Shown: one piece after another, positions 18,378 through 26,826 of the stretch | How the letters are laid out: each line of letters begins with the position of its first letter | Numbering within the stretch: position 1 is the stretch's first letter | From: Bacillota bacterium | GTDB taxonomy: Bacteria > Bacillota > Clostridia > Lachnospirales > Lachnospiraceae | NCBI GenBank assembly: GCA_023437365.1 | Contig: JAEZGK010000103.1 | Location: 193,878-257,877, forward strand | Direction of reading: 5' to 3' | Length of the DNA stretch: 64,000 nucleotides | Notes under the pieces: model-generated | The model's database searches: none | What the model saw: the letters and a program-made list of their open reading frames with translations, nothing else | What the model was told of the DNA's origin: nothing | Translations under genes and position numbers: made by a program

Positions 18378-21300
18378 ATGACTGCAACAAACAACCATTC
18401 CGTTCAGAAGCGACAAATGCAGCACAGCCTTTATCAACTTGCCCGAAATGATTTATCTAGCTTCCCCAACCTTTATGAAAAAATCTATCGTCCCTATGTA
18501 CTGGAAGCAGCATGGGAGGAGATTAAAGAAAAAAAAATTGGACTTTCGGAATACGACCTCCTGCAGAAAGCAGAGGTCTATGGTATAGAGAACCTGCTGG
18601 GTGAACTGCGCTCTGAGCTACAATACGAAGCTTATAGAGTAACCTCCTACCGTAAGGAAGCAGCGGAGGAATACCTAGCCCAGCTGAAAAATGACATTGC
18701 CCAGGCAGCTGCCAAAATAGTGCTCTATCCCATTTTTAAAGCAGCGTTTTCACCTCACGCAAGTAAGCTCCGATCTCTTCATGAGCTGAACGCAAAGGCA
18801 GAGGAAATCCAGACTTATCCCGAATACAAGGATTGCTGCATCCTTAAGGTACATATCAGGTCATCCTTTGATAACCTCAACAGAGACAAGCTATTAGAAC
18901 TATTGGAGCTAAAAATCAGTGACCAGGAAATACTGTATCTGATCAAGCACTGGTTAAGCGCCGGGTCTATTTACCGAAAGGAAAGCTTTGACCGTCGTAA
19001 AGGTATTGATAAAAACTTAGTGATTGCTCCTTTGCTGATGAGCATCTATCTGAGTGCTCTGGACTTATCCTGGGATAAACAGTATAGAAATTCAGGCACC
19101 TGGCTTCGTCATGCTGATCATATTAATATTTTGTGTAAAGACGGAGATCATGCTGATCAAATCCTGAAGCTGCTGCCATCGTTTCTTGGACAATTAGAAC
19201 TGGAAGCGGAGGTAGAAAGATCAGAAGCTGCAAATCAGCTTTTAACCGAGGAGACATCGCCTAAGCCAGCAGAAGAAACCCTTCCTGAAGAGGATGTACA
19301 GATACCCGCTGCCGAACAACTTAACGATAGCTTTTGCGGTTATAAATATCGTTTCGGATTATATGCAGGACATTTTAATGTGAATGACAATGATGAAACT
19401 ATACATTTTCACAACTTTATGATTACTCTATATATTCATGCAGGGTATCATACCGATGATAATTTCGGCGTGGAAAAGGCAATTCAGGATTGGCTGGCAC
19501 CATTGCAAGGCAAACAGCTGAGCAAATCCAGCTTATTTCTCGGAAAAGAGACAACGATAGAGGGAATTGGTGATACCTTGATCGATCCTTTGTATGAGTT
19601 GGTTCGCAGTCTTGGATACGAACTGGTAAAGCTTTCTATCTATGAAAATCCGATCCGAGTCTATTCCGTCTCCTTTAAGCGGTTGGATAGCACCGTAAAT
19701 ACCATCAGCGATATTTCGTTGGATTGTATCCCGCTGCTCAATCTGGAGGAAGACATTGTGGCTGAAGAGCCGGATGTTCAGGTGCTTGATGCTGCTCTTT
19801 TAACAGCAGCAGCTCAAGAAGCAATACCTGTGCCGACATCGGAAGCTGGACCTACTGTCGTCACGCTGAATGAGAAGGAACAGGAGAAGGAAGTTGATTT
19901 AATCTTAGGCGATGAATCGGATGTTGTTTTGGAAACAGACCTCGGATATCAGGAACGTAAGCCAAATATCTTCTTCATTATTTTAAAATGCTTTCTCGGC
20001 CTTAGCTGCTTTACAGCCCTTGCTGTGCTGACCATGTATGTTATAAAGGATAGTGGCCGGTACCCTCAGGGCTCTGATACCTTCTGCCACCTTTACCGAG
20101 CAGATCTTCTTCTTAAGAATATACAACAGGGCAACTGGTTCCCCTTGTATGACGGTACCTGGTACAACGGTGTGGAAATCATGAGATATTGGGGGCCTTT
20201 GCCGCTGTATCTACTGGCAGGCCTGGAATGGATTATACAGAGCAGTATCCTTAATTCGTATATTTTGTTTCTCGGTGTTCTTCTCATCCTTGGTGGATGC
20301 GGCTGGCTTCTATGGGGCATCACCTACCGCCGTATCGGGCTGTCCGTGCTGATCGGATTGATTTGGTTCTACATGCCCGAGAACATGAGAGTCGTAATAT
20401 TGGAGGGAAATCTTCCTCGAGGCGTGATCAATGCTCTTCTGCCATTTTTCTTCTATTTCCTGTGGAGAGTCATGGCCGAGAAAAGGAGGAGGGCAATCTT
20501 CCCTCTTATCCTTATTACATGCCTGATCACGCTGTGTCATCTGGGAATCACCCTAATGCTGATTGCCACGACAATTATTTTTATTCTAATTCATTCTTCG
20601 TTAAATCATGCCTCACGCAGTTCCTTATGTTCACTGGGTGCAACACTTTCCGGTGTACTGCTAGCAGGCCTTTGGGTAGTACCCGCGCTGATCGGCGGGG
20701 CAGCCTCCGGCTCCTCTACCAATCAGGTAATGAAGTTTTTCTTTGAAAGTGTTTTTGTATCTCTGAACCCTTTTACAAGGATTAACGGTGATATGCTGTC
20801 CTTTTATTTTGGCTTGTCCATATTCCTACTCTGTATACTGGGCATGCTCTGTGGACCGAAACATTCAAAAGCAGGCTTTATCACCGCAGTAATTTTATTG
20901 ATCTGTACCTCAAAATCTGTATACGAGTTATTTGAAAAGCTACCCTTTAGCCAGTTTTTATGGATGATACGGTTCATCCCGATCGGTTTGGCTGCTGCTA
21001 TGGTTTCCTTCCTTTTATGGAAGCAATTGAAGAAATGGGCTGTCCTGCTGCTGGCGCTCTTATTAGTGGCTGATTGCTCCACCTCCTACCGAAACGTCTA
21101 TTTTCCGCCGGAATACAAAATAGCGGATGTACAGGCTAACTTGGATACCAGAGCGGAAGAAGCATTGATCATTGATGCCAAGGACATAACCAGGCAAAGA
21201 ATGGCACTCATGGATTTAAGTAAATATGGCTCCTTTGCTCCCTATTATATTACGGGTGTCGGGAAGACCGTGAACTATGCCTTCGGTGCCGGCTGGGAGG

Positions 21301-22427
21301 GAGCTGCTACTGCATCCAATATCGTTCATCTGAATGCAGCCGTGGAAAACGGCTGGTATGTATACTTATTTGACAGAGCCTTGGAGCTTGGGAATGATAC
21401 AGTTCTAATCCCGATTGATAACCTGAAGGATAAGTCCAAGGATGTTCTGCGACTGACAGCGGCCGCAGCAATATCCGGATACTTTGCCGTTAAATATGAT
21501 GGTACCGGTATTCTCTTTCACAAGGATACTCCGGAGCAATTTGGTGTGATAACCCATTACCAGGCAATAGCCATCGGAGAAGCCGCTTCCGGTATCGCCA
21601 TGGTATTTCCCTGTTTTGAGGAAGGTTCAAAGACCAATATCAATGATTACAGCTTCGAGGAGCTCAGTTCCTACCAAGTTATCTACTTATCCGGCTTTAC
21701 CTATGATAACAAGGCCGCTGCTGAGGTACTGCTACAGAAACTGGCAGAAAGCGGTGTAACTATCTATATCGATATGAATCGAATACCTGTGGATCCGATT
21801 AAAAAGTCTATGGAGCTATTTGGAGTAACTACGCAAAGTATCACCTTTTCTGATACCTTCCCTATGTTCTCCTATCAGGGCACTTCGTACACCAGCCTTG
21901 ACTTTACTTACGATGCTGGCGACTGGAACACCGTTTACCTACTTGGTTTGGAAGAGGTGGAGGGAAGCTGTGATATGGCCGACAGGTCACTCCCCTTCCT
22001 TGGTGTCTCTAAGAATAAGAATCTTCATTTTATCGGATTGAATATCGTTTATTATTTACAGACGACCAGAGATATGGAGATTCAAAAGCTGGCAGAAACA
22101 ATCTTTCAGTTGAAAGGCAATTCTGTACCGGAAAGAAAAGTGGTTCCGATCAGTATTGAAAAAGACCATCATCAAATTACCGTTCATTCTGATTATGATC
22201 AGGTCAATACCACCCTTTCCTATATAGATATTTTCGAAAGCAATCAGACTATTCGTACCTTAAATAACCTGATCTCGGTGGACACCGGTACAACCGTAAT
22301 CCGGATGAAGTACCCGCATATGGAAAAAGGCTTGGCAGTTACTGCCATCGGTATCCTTTTAGCTATATTGTCCTTTATTTCAATGAAAAGCCGAAAGGAG
22401 CACAATCCAATTGAACACACAAATTAA
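18378..22427 (+). CDS. Reverse-transcriptase-like / PTPS / GT-C-like membrane fusion protein of the XrtG locus
   Basis: 1349 residues in three parts. (1) Residues about 40-275 align by eye with group II intron reverse transcriptases: LYPIFKAAFS (compare LEPIFEADFS), VHIRSSFDNLNRDKLL (compare GDIKGCFDNIDHHVL), VIAPLLMSIYLSALD (compare IISPLLANIYLHELD) and LRHADHINIL (compare VRYADDFLI). Motif A aspartate is H159 and YADD reads HADH (245-248), so it should be inactive. (2) Residues about 320-435 are PTPS-like with zinc-type histidines AGHF and HFHNF (H332, H343, H345). (3) Residues 530-900 are polytopic, with a GT-C-like first loop (GSDTFCHLYRADLL), followed by an extracellular domain and a final helix at 1319-1336. 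GGAGG precedes the ATG by nine bases. Membrane PTPS-related proteins are known from XrtG loci; the RT-like part is my inference. Confidence 0.8.
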   Translation: MTATNNHSVQKRQMQHSLYQLARNDLSSFPNLYEKIYRPYVLEAAWEEIKEKKIGLSEYDLLQKAEVYGIENLLGELRSELQYEAYRVTSYRKEAAEEYLAQLKNDIAQAAAKIVLYPIFKAAFSPHASKLRSLHELNAKAEEIQTYPEYKDCCILKVHIRSSFDNLNRDKLLELLELKISDQEILYLIKHWLSAGSIYRKESFDRRKGIDKNLVIAPLLMSIYLSALDLSWDKQYRNSGTWLRHADHINILCKDGDHADQILKLLPSFLGQLELEAEVERSEAANQLLTEETSPKPAEETLPEEDVQIPAAEQLNDSFCGYKYRFGLYAGHFNVNDNDETIHFHNFMITLYIHAGYHTDDNFGVEKAIQDWLAPLQGKQLSKSSLFLGKETTIEGIGDTLIDPLYELVRSLGYELVKLSIYENPIRVYSVSFKRLDSTVNTISDISLDCIPLLNLEEDIVAEEPDVQVLDAALLTAAAQEAIPVPTSEAGPTVVTLNEKEQEKEVDLILGDESDVVLETDLGYQERKPNIFFIILKCFLGLSCFTALAVLTMYVIKDSGRYPQGSDTFCHLYRADLLLKNIQQGNWFPLYDGTWYNGVEIMRYWGPLPLYLLAGLEWIIQSSILNSYILFLGVLLILGGCGWLLWGITYRRIGLSVLIGLIWFYMPENMRVVILEGNLPRGVINALLPFFFYFLWRVMAEKRRRAIFPLILITCLITLCHLGITLMLIATTIIFILIHSSLNHASRSSLCSLGATLSGVLLAGLWVVPALIGGAASGSSTNQVMKFFFESVFVSLNPFTRINGDMLSFYFGLSIFLLCILGMLCGPKHSKAGFITAVILLICTSKSVYELFEKLPFSQFLWMIRFIPIGLAAAMVSFLLWKQLKKWAVLLLALLLVADCSTSYRNVYFPPEYKIADVQANLDTRAEEALIIDAKDITRQRMALMDLSKYGSFAPYYITGVGKTVNYAFGAGWEGAATASNIVHLNAAVENGWYVYLFDRALELGNDTVLIPIDNLKDKSKDVLRLTAAAAISGYFAVKYDGTGILFHKDTPEQFGVITHYQAIAIGEAASGIAMVFPCFEEGSKTNINDYSFEELSSYQVIYLSGFTYDNKAAAEVLLQKLAESGVTIYIDMNRIPVDPIKKSMELFGVTTQSITFSDTFPMFSYQGTSYTSLDFTYDAGDWNTVYLLGLEEVEGSCDMADRSLPFLGVSKNKNLHFIGLNIVYYLQTTRDMEIQKLAETIFQLKGNSVPERKVVPISIEKDHHQITVHSDYDQVNTTLSYIDIFESNQTIRTLNNLISVDTGTTVIRMKYPHMEKGLAVTAIGILLAILSFISMKSRKEHNPIEHTN

Positions 22428-23142
22428 AACATCCCGGTTCCGTAAATTAATTATCCTCCTGATTGCCATCCTGTGTCTTTTGTCCTTTCATACAGGCTTT
22501 GCGGGTCAGCTTTATGTCGCTCAGGCAGCTAACTCTACCAGTGCCATAACAATTGATGGATATTATGATGATTGGGAAGATATGCCTATGGGTACCTTAA
22601 CCTATGCCTCACATAACGGTAAAGAAATTCATGATGTTTCCTTCATAAAAGACGAAAACTACATATACATATTTCTCCAGATGCATCCATTCTACCAAAG
22701 TCAGATACCGATTGATTCAATCTATCTATCGGTTAACAACAATCGCTGCATCATGTTCCTGCGTTATGCCAATCAGAATGGTACTACGGATTGGGGCCAT
22801 CCTGTTAATCTGAACAATAATGGCACCTACTTAAATCTGCACCCCTTTACCTCCTATCCTAATTATTCCCTTGGAGATGCAGCTATCACCGTATCACAAG
22901 GTAACCCGAATTACCGTATGGAGATCCGGGTCAAGATCAGCAGTCTGGAGGATGTTATGGGTCTAAAGAAAGGCACCATAAACAGCGGCTCTCAGCTTCA
23001 ATTGGAAATGCCGAATGTCGGAGTAGGTTCCATCCAGTTACTAGGTACCTCTACCGGGTCCTTCCTTGGTATCGCCTTGTGCATCGGTGCTGTCATCGCA
23101 GTTTTACTTTATAGAACTCGCAAGGCGAGGTTGTTGAAATGA
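22411..23142 (+). CDS. Secreted, C-terminally anchored protein; probable XrtG substrate (Firmicu-CTERM type)
   Basis: 243 residues. A signal peptide (hydrophobic 13-29, probable cleavage near AQA at about 40) is followed by AITIDGYYDDWEDMPMG, which resembles the IDG-DW opening of CBM9/DOMON-like beta-sandwich domains. The C-terminus has a short Ser/Thr/Gly stretch (GTSTGSFLG), one membrane helix and the basic tail RTRKARLLK, the tripartite arrangement of exosortase sorting signals. Its place directly before the exosortase gene, with an ATGA overlap, supports this. Start is TTG with AAGGAG ten bases upstream, overlapping the previous gene by 17 bases. The Firmicu-CTERM label is from context and layout. 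Confidence 0.75.
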   Translation: MNTQIKTSRFRKLIILLIAILCLLSFHTGFAGQLYVAQAANSTSAITIDGYYDDWEDMPMGTLTYASHNGKEIHDVSFIKDENYIYIFLQMHPFYQSQIPIDSIYLSVNNNRCIMFLRYANQNGTTDWGHPVNLNNNGTYLNLHPFTSYPNYSLGDAAITVSQGNPNYRMEIRVKISSLEDVMGLKKGTINSGSQLQLEMPNVGVGSIQLLGTSTGSFLGIALCIGAVIAVLLYRTRKARLLK

Positions 23143-23753
23143 ACTGGCTTGTATTTACCTGCTTCCTTCTCTGGTTATATATTCTTACTGTGTTTCATCG
23201 AGGCAAACTATATTATTTTAAGTATTTGTGGGGAAGCGTTGGGCTGTTTATATTCATGTGTATTTACATTGAACCGACTTTTTCTGAGATATTAAAACAA
23301 TATGTCACCTCAGTGGTTGGCATCATCGGCAAGCTGACCGGAATATGTGAAGCTTTTTATGAATTAAGTGTCGTATTCATCCCAAAGCAAAGAGAACTTA
23401 CTGCTATATCCCTCTATATTGATTATGAGTGCTCAGGCATTATTGAGATGATGGCTTTCGTGGCACTTCTGGCTTTCTTTGAGGTATATGATATTGGGCA
23501 GAGAATTATCGTCAGCTTAGTCGGCTGCATCTGTATCTTCACCTTTAACATCATCCGTATTATGGTCATCTGTGTAATTATATATAAATTCGGAAGCGGC
23601 TCCTACTATGTCGCTCACACGATTCTTGGAAGAATAATATTTTACTCATTTACCGTCATCTTATATTATTACGTATTTACACGACAACAGATCATCAAGC
23701 AAAAAGTCGGAGGCTTTCAATATGCAGAACATAATGAGAATGCTGGCGAGTGA
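23139..23753 (+). CDS. xrtG: Exosortase family protein XrtG
   Basis: 204 residues, polytopic. The exosortase catalytic triad is visible: Cys98 in DYECSGIIEM, Arg140 in FNIIRIMVI and His160 in VAHTILGR. Exosortases are membrane cysteine transpeptidases thought to cut C-terminal sorting signals and attach the protein to a glycan or lipid; XrtG is the Gram-positive branch, normally found with a dedicated family 2 glycosyltransferase and PTPS-related proteins, all present here. The ATG overlaps the stop of the substrate-like gene (ATGA). The last 32 bases overlap the glycosyltransferase gene. Confidence 0.88.
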   Translation: MNWLVFTCFLLWLYILTVFHRGKLYYFKYLWGSVGLFIFMCIYIEPTFSEILKQYVTSVVGIIGKLTGICEAFYELSVVFIPKQRELTAISLYIDYECSGIIEMMAFVALLAFFEVYDIGQRIIVSLVGCICIFTFNIIRIMVICVIIYKFGSGSYYVAHTILGRIIFYSFTVILYYYVFTRQQIIKQKVGGFQYAEHNENAGE

Positions 23754-25092
23754 AATCATATTCTGGGCTGCCTGGATCATTATCCCTTTAATTATGGAGA
23801 TCTTCCCTGCCATATTTGGTTTCCTCGTACTTCTCAAAAAAAGAAGAAAATACAGCAAGGATGATGACTTAAAATACTTTCCTGAAATAACTGTCATTGT
23901 TCCGGTATATAACTCCTCATCAACCTTGGAAATGTGCATCGTATCCATCCTGGAATCAAAATATCCGGCAGATAAAATCGAGCTGCTTCTTGTCAATAAC
24001 GGAAGCAAGGATAACAGCTTCGAGATCTTTCAGAAATACCAGGCTTCCAATCCGGGCGCAAATATCAAATGGATGAATGCCAAGCAGGGTAAATCAAAAG
24101 CTCTGAATATGGCACTGTTTAACAGTAAGGGTAAGTATATTATCCATTTGGACAGCGATGGTTTGCTGCAAAGGGAAGCACTAATCCATCTGATTACCAG
24201 GTTTGAAGCTCATGATGAAATTCATTGCATGACGGGGTCGATTCTGACCAATCCCCAGGCAATTAAAGATACCAAGCCTGGGTTTATGAAAATCATCAAA
24301 AATGTCGAGTTTTTTGAATATGCGCAAGCCTTTTTAGCAGGGCGTAATTTTGAAGCAGAATGGAATAATATTTTTACGATGTCGGGTGCATTTTCAGCAT
24401 TCCGAAAATCGACAATCTTGAAAACACAGCTATATAATACCGAAACCGTATGTGAGGATACTCATGTTACCTTCCAGGTACGGCTTTTGTTAAAGAAGCG
24501 GATCGATATATGTGAAAAGGCAATATTTTTTGTTGACCCCATCGAAAGCCTGGACACCCTGTACGTGCAGCGCCAGCGCTGGCAAAGAGGAGAGCTTGAA
24601 GTAGCGCATATGTTTCCGCAAAAGCTCGGAGCAATCAAAGGCTTTTGTTCCGATCTGATGACAAGACTGATTATGTTTGACCATACCTTTGCCTTTCCCA
24701 GGATGATCTGGTATTTTGCATTGATTTGTTTGGCCTTTATGAATTATCCTTTTTCCTTTGTCATCAAATCAGTAATCGTCATATATGTTTTATACACAGT
24801 ATCGACCTTCCTCTATTACCTTAATGTCTGCTATTACATAGGATGGGAAAAGGATTTAAAAAGCTTCTATCAGAAAAAGCTAATCTATATCTTTATCCTC
24901 CCTTTGTTTAACTTTATTGTTTATTGGTTTCGTATGGCAGGAATAATCAACAGTATCAAGGGTATCAGCACCTGGAGAACGATGACCTTCAAGGAAGAGC
25001 GAAAATTGTTCAAAACAATAGTGGGCGGCGATTTTATAGCAATCGGACGCATCGTGAACGGTATAAAAACTTTAATTGCAGATGAGAAATAG
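23722..25092 (+). CDS. XrtG-associated family 2 glycosyltransferase
   Basis: 456 residues. One N-terminal helix (about 12-38), a GT2 catalytic domain with VIVPVYNSSSTLE, metal-binding DSD (144-146), the catalytic ED (245-246) and QRQRW (283-287), then several C-terminal membrane helices. This is the processive type of polymer synthase and secretor, like cellulose or hyaluronan synthases. A family of such enzymes is known to occur only with XrtG. It may build the glycan onto which the sorted protein is placed; that is inference. GGAGG lies eight bases before the ATG. Confidence 0.9.
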   Translation: MQNIMRMLASEIIFWAAWIIIPLIMEIFPAIFGFLVLLKKRRKYSKDDDLKYFPEITVIVPVYNSSSTLEMCIVSILESKYPADKIELLLVNNGSKDNSFEIFQKYQASNPGANIKWMNAKQGKSKALNMALFNSKGKYIIHLDSDGLLQREALIHLITRFEAHDEIHCMTGSILTNPQAIKDTKPGFMKIIKNVEFFEYAQAFLAGRNFEAEWNNIFTMSGAFSAFRKSTILKTQLYNTETVCEDTHVTFQVRLLLKKRIDICEKAIFFVDPIESLDTLYVQRQRWQRGELEVAHMFPQKLGAIKGFCSDLMTRLIMFDHTFAFPRMIWYFALICLAFMNYPFSFVIKSVIVIYVLYTVSTFLYYLNVCYYIGWEKDLKSFYQKKLIYIFILPLFNFIVYWFRMAGIINSIKGISTWRTMTFKEERKLFKTIVGGDFIAIGRIVNGIKTLIADEK

Positions 25093-25150
25093 AGCGATGC
25101 TCTGAGCACAGAATATCAAAGCTTACTTATTGACAACCATGGAGATTGAA

Positions 25151-26155
25151 ATGTTGAACGGCAAACATAAAAAAAGAATATGGCTCCTTACATTATCCTG
25201 TATTTTGGGATTACTGTTAAACCTTTTGATATTCTATCTCTTTCAGCTCGCGATTCAGAATAATATCACAACTTATCAGGAAAACCAAAGTCAATTAGCA
25301 GATACTATCCTGAATTCTACTATGCTCCTGCAAGACAGCAGCAACACAGATATCACGGAAAAGCTATGTTCCTACGTAAAGGAGCATTTTCCGACCTCCT
25401 CGAGTGTATACTGCATCATTACTAAAAATGATACTGTATTATTTTATAAAGACGATAACACTACCTCCTCCTTAGTGGAGGATGATATCAATCTGTACTT
25501 TCATAACAATCTTTCGACAAGAGATAACAAAAAATACATTCTGTCTAAATCGGAAGTACAGTATGAGGGTGATTCTTATGCATTGATCATCGCTACAAAA
25601 ACGGATTATTATTTAAAGAAGATAAAACTGATTGAAATCAGACTATATGCTATGGGCTTTTTCTCTCTGTTTGGAGCTATACTGATCATAATTCTGATCT
25701 TTCACCTATATAAACTGAGGTCGGAAGAAAGAAATAATCAAATACTAAAAAACGAAATCAGAAAAAACCGGCAGCTGATTGAGCTGCTGGAGGATGACAG
25801 AAACAGGCATTTCGCCAATTCAGAAAAGGAGTTCTCCTTCTATAACAGATCTATTGTTGAAGAAGTGATAACTCATATGACCAAAGAGGATATAGAAAAA
25901 TGTATCCAGATCGATATCACGGTTGATAATCCAAAAATGGAGCATTTTATCTTTATAACAGCTATTCTGAGTCGAATCAAGGGTGATAACAGCATTGCAA
26001 GCTATTGGGAAAAGAACAGCTTTAAGGTATTGCTGCTAAACTCCAACAAGAAGGAAGCGATGGATTTTATGAATCTCTTTATCAGCAAATATAAATCAGA
26101 AAGTGAAGAAAAGGTAGAGGAACTGAAGGTTGCAGCCAGCAAATTGAAGGTATAA
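25151..26155 (+). CDS. Two-helix membrane protein with degenerate GGDEF-like cytoplasmic domain
   Basis: About 334 residues. Helices near residues 9-30 and 165-190 enclose an extracellular domain of about 130 residues, like a Cache/PAS-type sensor. A coiled coil (ILKNEIRKNRQLIELLEDD) leads to a C-terminal domain with the pattern of a GGDEF fold: IDITVDNPKMEHF, ILSRIKGDNSIASYWEKNSFKVLLLNSNKKEA. The GGDEF loop reads EKNSF, so it cannot make cyclic di-GMP in the usual way; it might bind a nucleotide or only signal. Weakly supported by sequence pattern alone. Start chosen for GGAG six bases upstream; an in-frame TTG lies seven codons earlier. Part of the XrtG operon. Confidence 0.6.
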   Translation: MLNGKHKKRIWLLTLSCILGLLLNLLIFYLFQLAIQNNITTYQENQSQLADTILNSTMLLQDSSNTDITEKLCSYVKEHFPTSSSVYCIITKNDTVLFYKDDNTTSSLVEDDINLYFHNNLSTRDNKKYILSKSEVQYEGDSYALIIATKTDYYLKKIKLIEIRLYAMGFFSLFGAILIIILIFHLYKLRSEERNNQILKNEIRKNRQLIELLEDDRNRHFANSEKEFSFYNRSIVEEVITHMTKEDIEKCIQIDITVDNPKMEHFIFITAILSRIKGDNSIASYWEKNSFKVLLLNSNKKEAMDFMNLFISKYKSESEEKVEELKVAASKLKV

Positions 26156-26159
26156 ATTA

Positions 26160-26230
26160 CTGTTCACACTTCAAGACATTATGCCGCAAAGCGGCAGCTC
26201 ATATAATCAATCATTCATTACTGTGAACAG
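26160..26230. repeat. Cruciform-like inverted repeats inside the XrtG operon
   Basis: Nine-base outer arms (CTGTTCACA at 26160, TGTGAACAG at 26222-26230) enclose a tight hairpin TGCCGC-AAA-GCGGCA (26182-26196). There is no T run, so it is more likely a processing or stability element than a terminator. Confidence 0.45.
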
Positions 26231-26306
26231 AGTGTACAGTAACAGGGTTGAACAGGCATTGAAGCTGCTGCCTGCTAACACGAGACATCAATGAAGGGAG
26301 GTTCAA

Positions 26307-26744
26307 ATGAAGTATAGTCAGTATAAATATAATTTCTATCTAAATGCGAGTCATTCTATCTACATTGACGGTATCAAAGGAGAACGCCATCCCCATACCT
26401 GGGAAATCTCCTTATATGTAGTTAATTACAAGGATACCTTCGTCAAGTTCAATGAGGTAGAAAAGACGATCGAGGATTACCTGATGCAATTTCAAGAGAA
26501 ATATATCAATGAATGCACTGTGTTTCACACCATAAACCCTACGCTGGAAAACATAGCGCACTGTTTCATGAATGATCTTCAGAGGCTGCTACATCCTCTT
26601 AACTGGATAATATTCACGATGGAAATCAGTGAGACTCCATCTCGTTCCTATATCATCAGTAACGTAGAGAATAATGTAATCCAGAGAGTAGAGAAAAAGA
26701 ATATCGCCGAGGAAATTCTCCAGAAGAGCAGAAGCATGAAGTAA
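26307..26744 (+). CDS. 6-pyruvoyl-tetrahydropterin synthase-related protein of the XrtG locus
   Basis: 145 residues of the PTPS/QueD fold. Zinc-type histidines are visible in NASHSIYI and HPHTWEI, and PTLENIA plus EISETPSRSYI match the second half of the fold. The catalytic cysteine that precedes HGH in QueD and PTPS is absent, so pterin or queuosine-precursor chemistry is doubtful. A PTPS-related family is known to accompany XrtG. It may pair with the PTPS-like segment of the large fusion protein four genes upstream. GGGAGG lies five bases before the ATG. It is the last gene of the operon. Confidence 0.8.
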   Translation: MKYSQYKYNFYLNASHSIYIDGIKGERHPHTWEISLYVVNYKDTFVKFNEVEKTIEDYLMQFQEKYINECTVFHTINPTLENIAHCFMNDLQRLLHPLNWIIFTMEISETPSRSYIISNVENNVIQRVEKKNIAEEILQKSRSMK

Positions 26745-26766
26745 GAGGTATCCGGCATGAATAAAC

Positions 26767-26815
26767 AGGAGCATTGGATAACAGCCGGAAAGCTGTTCTA
26801 CAATGCTCCTTTTTG
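26767..26815. terminator. Bidirectional terminator between the XrtG operon and argD
   Basis: Ten-base perfect stem (AGGAGCATTG and CAATGCTCCT) with an inner small stem AACAG/CTGTT and TTTTT after it on the plus strand. Flanking AGAGGTATC/GATACCTCT extend the pairing. argD converges from the other side. Confidence 0.85.
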
Positions 26816-26826
26816 TGATACCTCTT

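Noticed and set aside
18378..19202. Active group II intron or retron reverse transcriptase
   Set aside because: It is in frame with a much longer protein, two catalytic aspartates are changed to histidine, and no intron RNA, maturase or msr/msd structure is seen around it.
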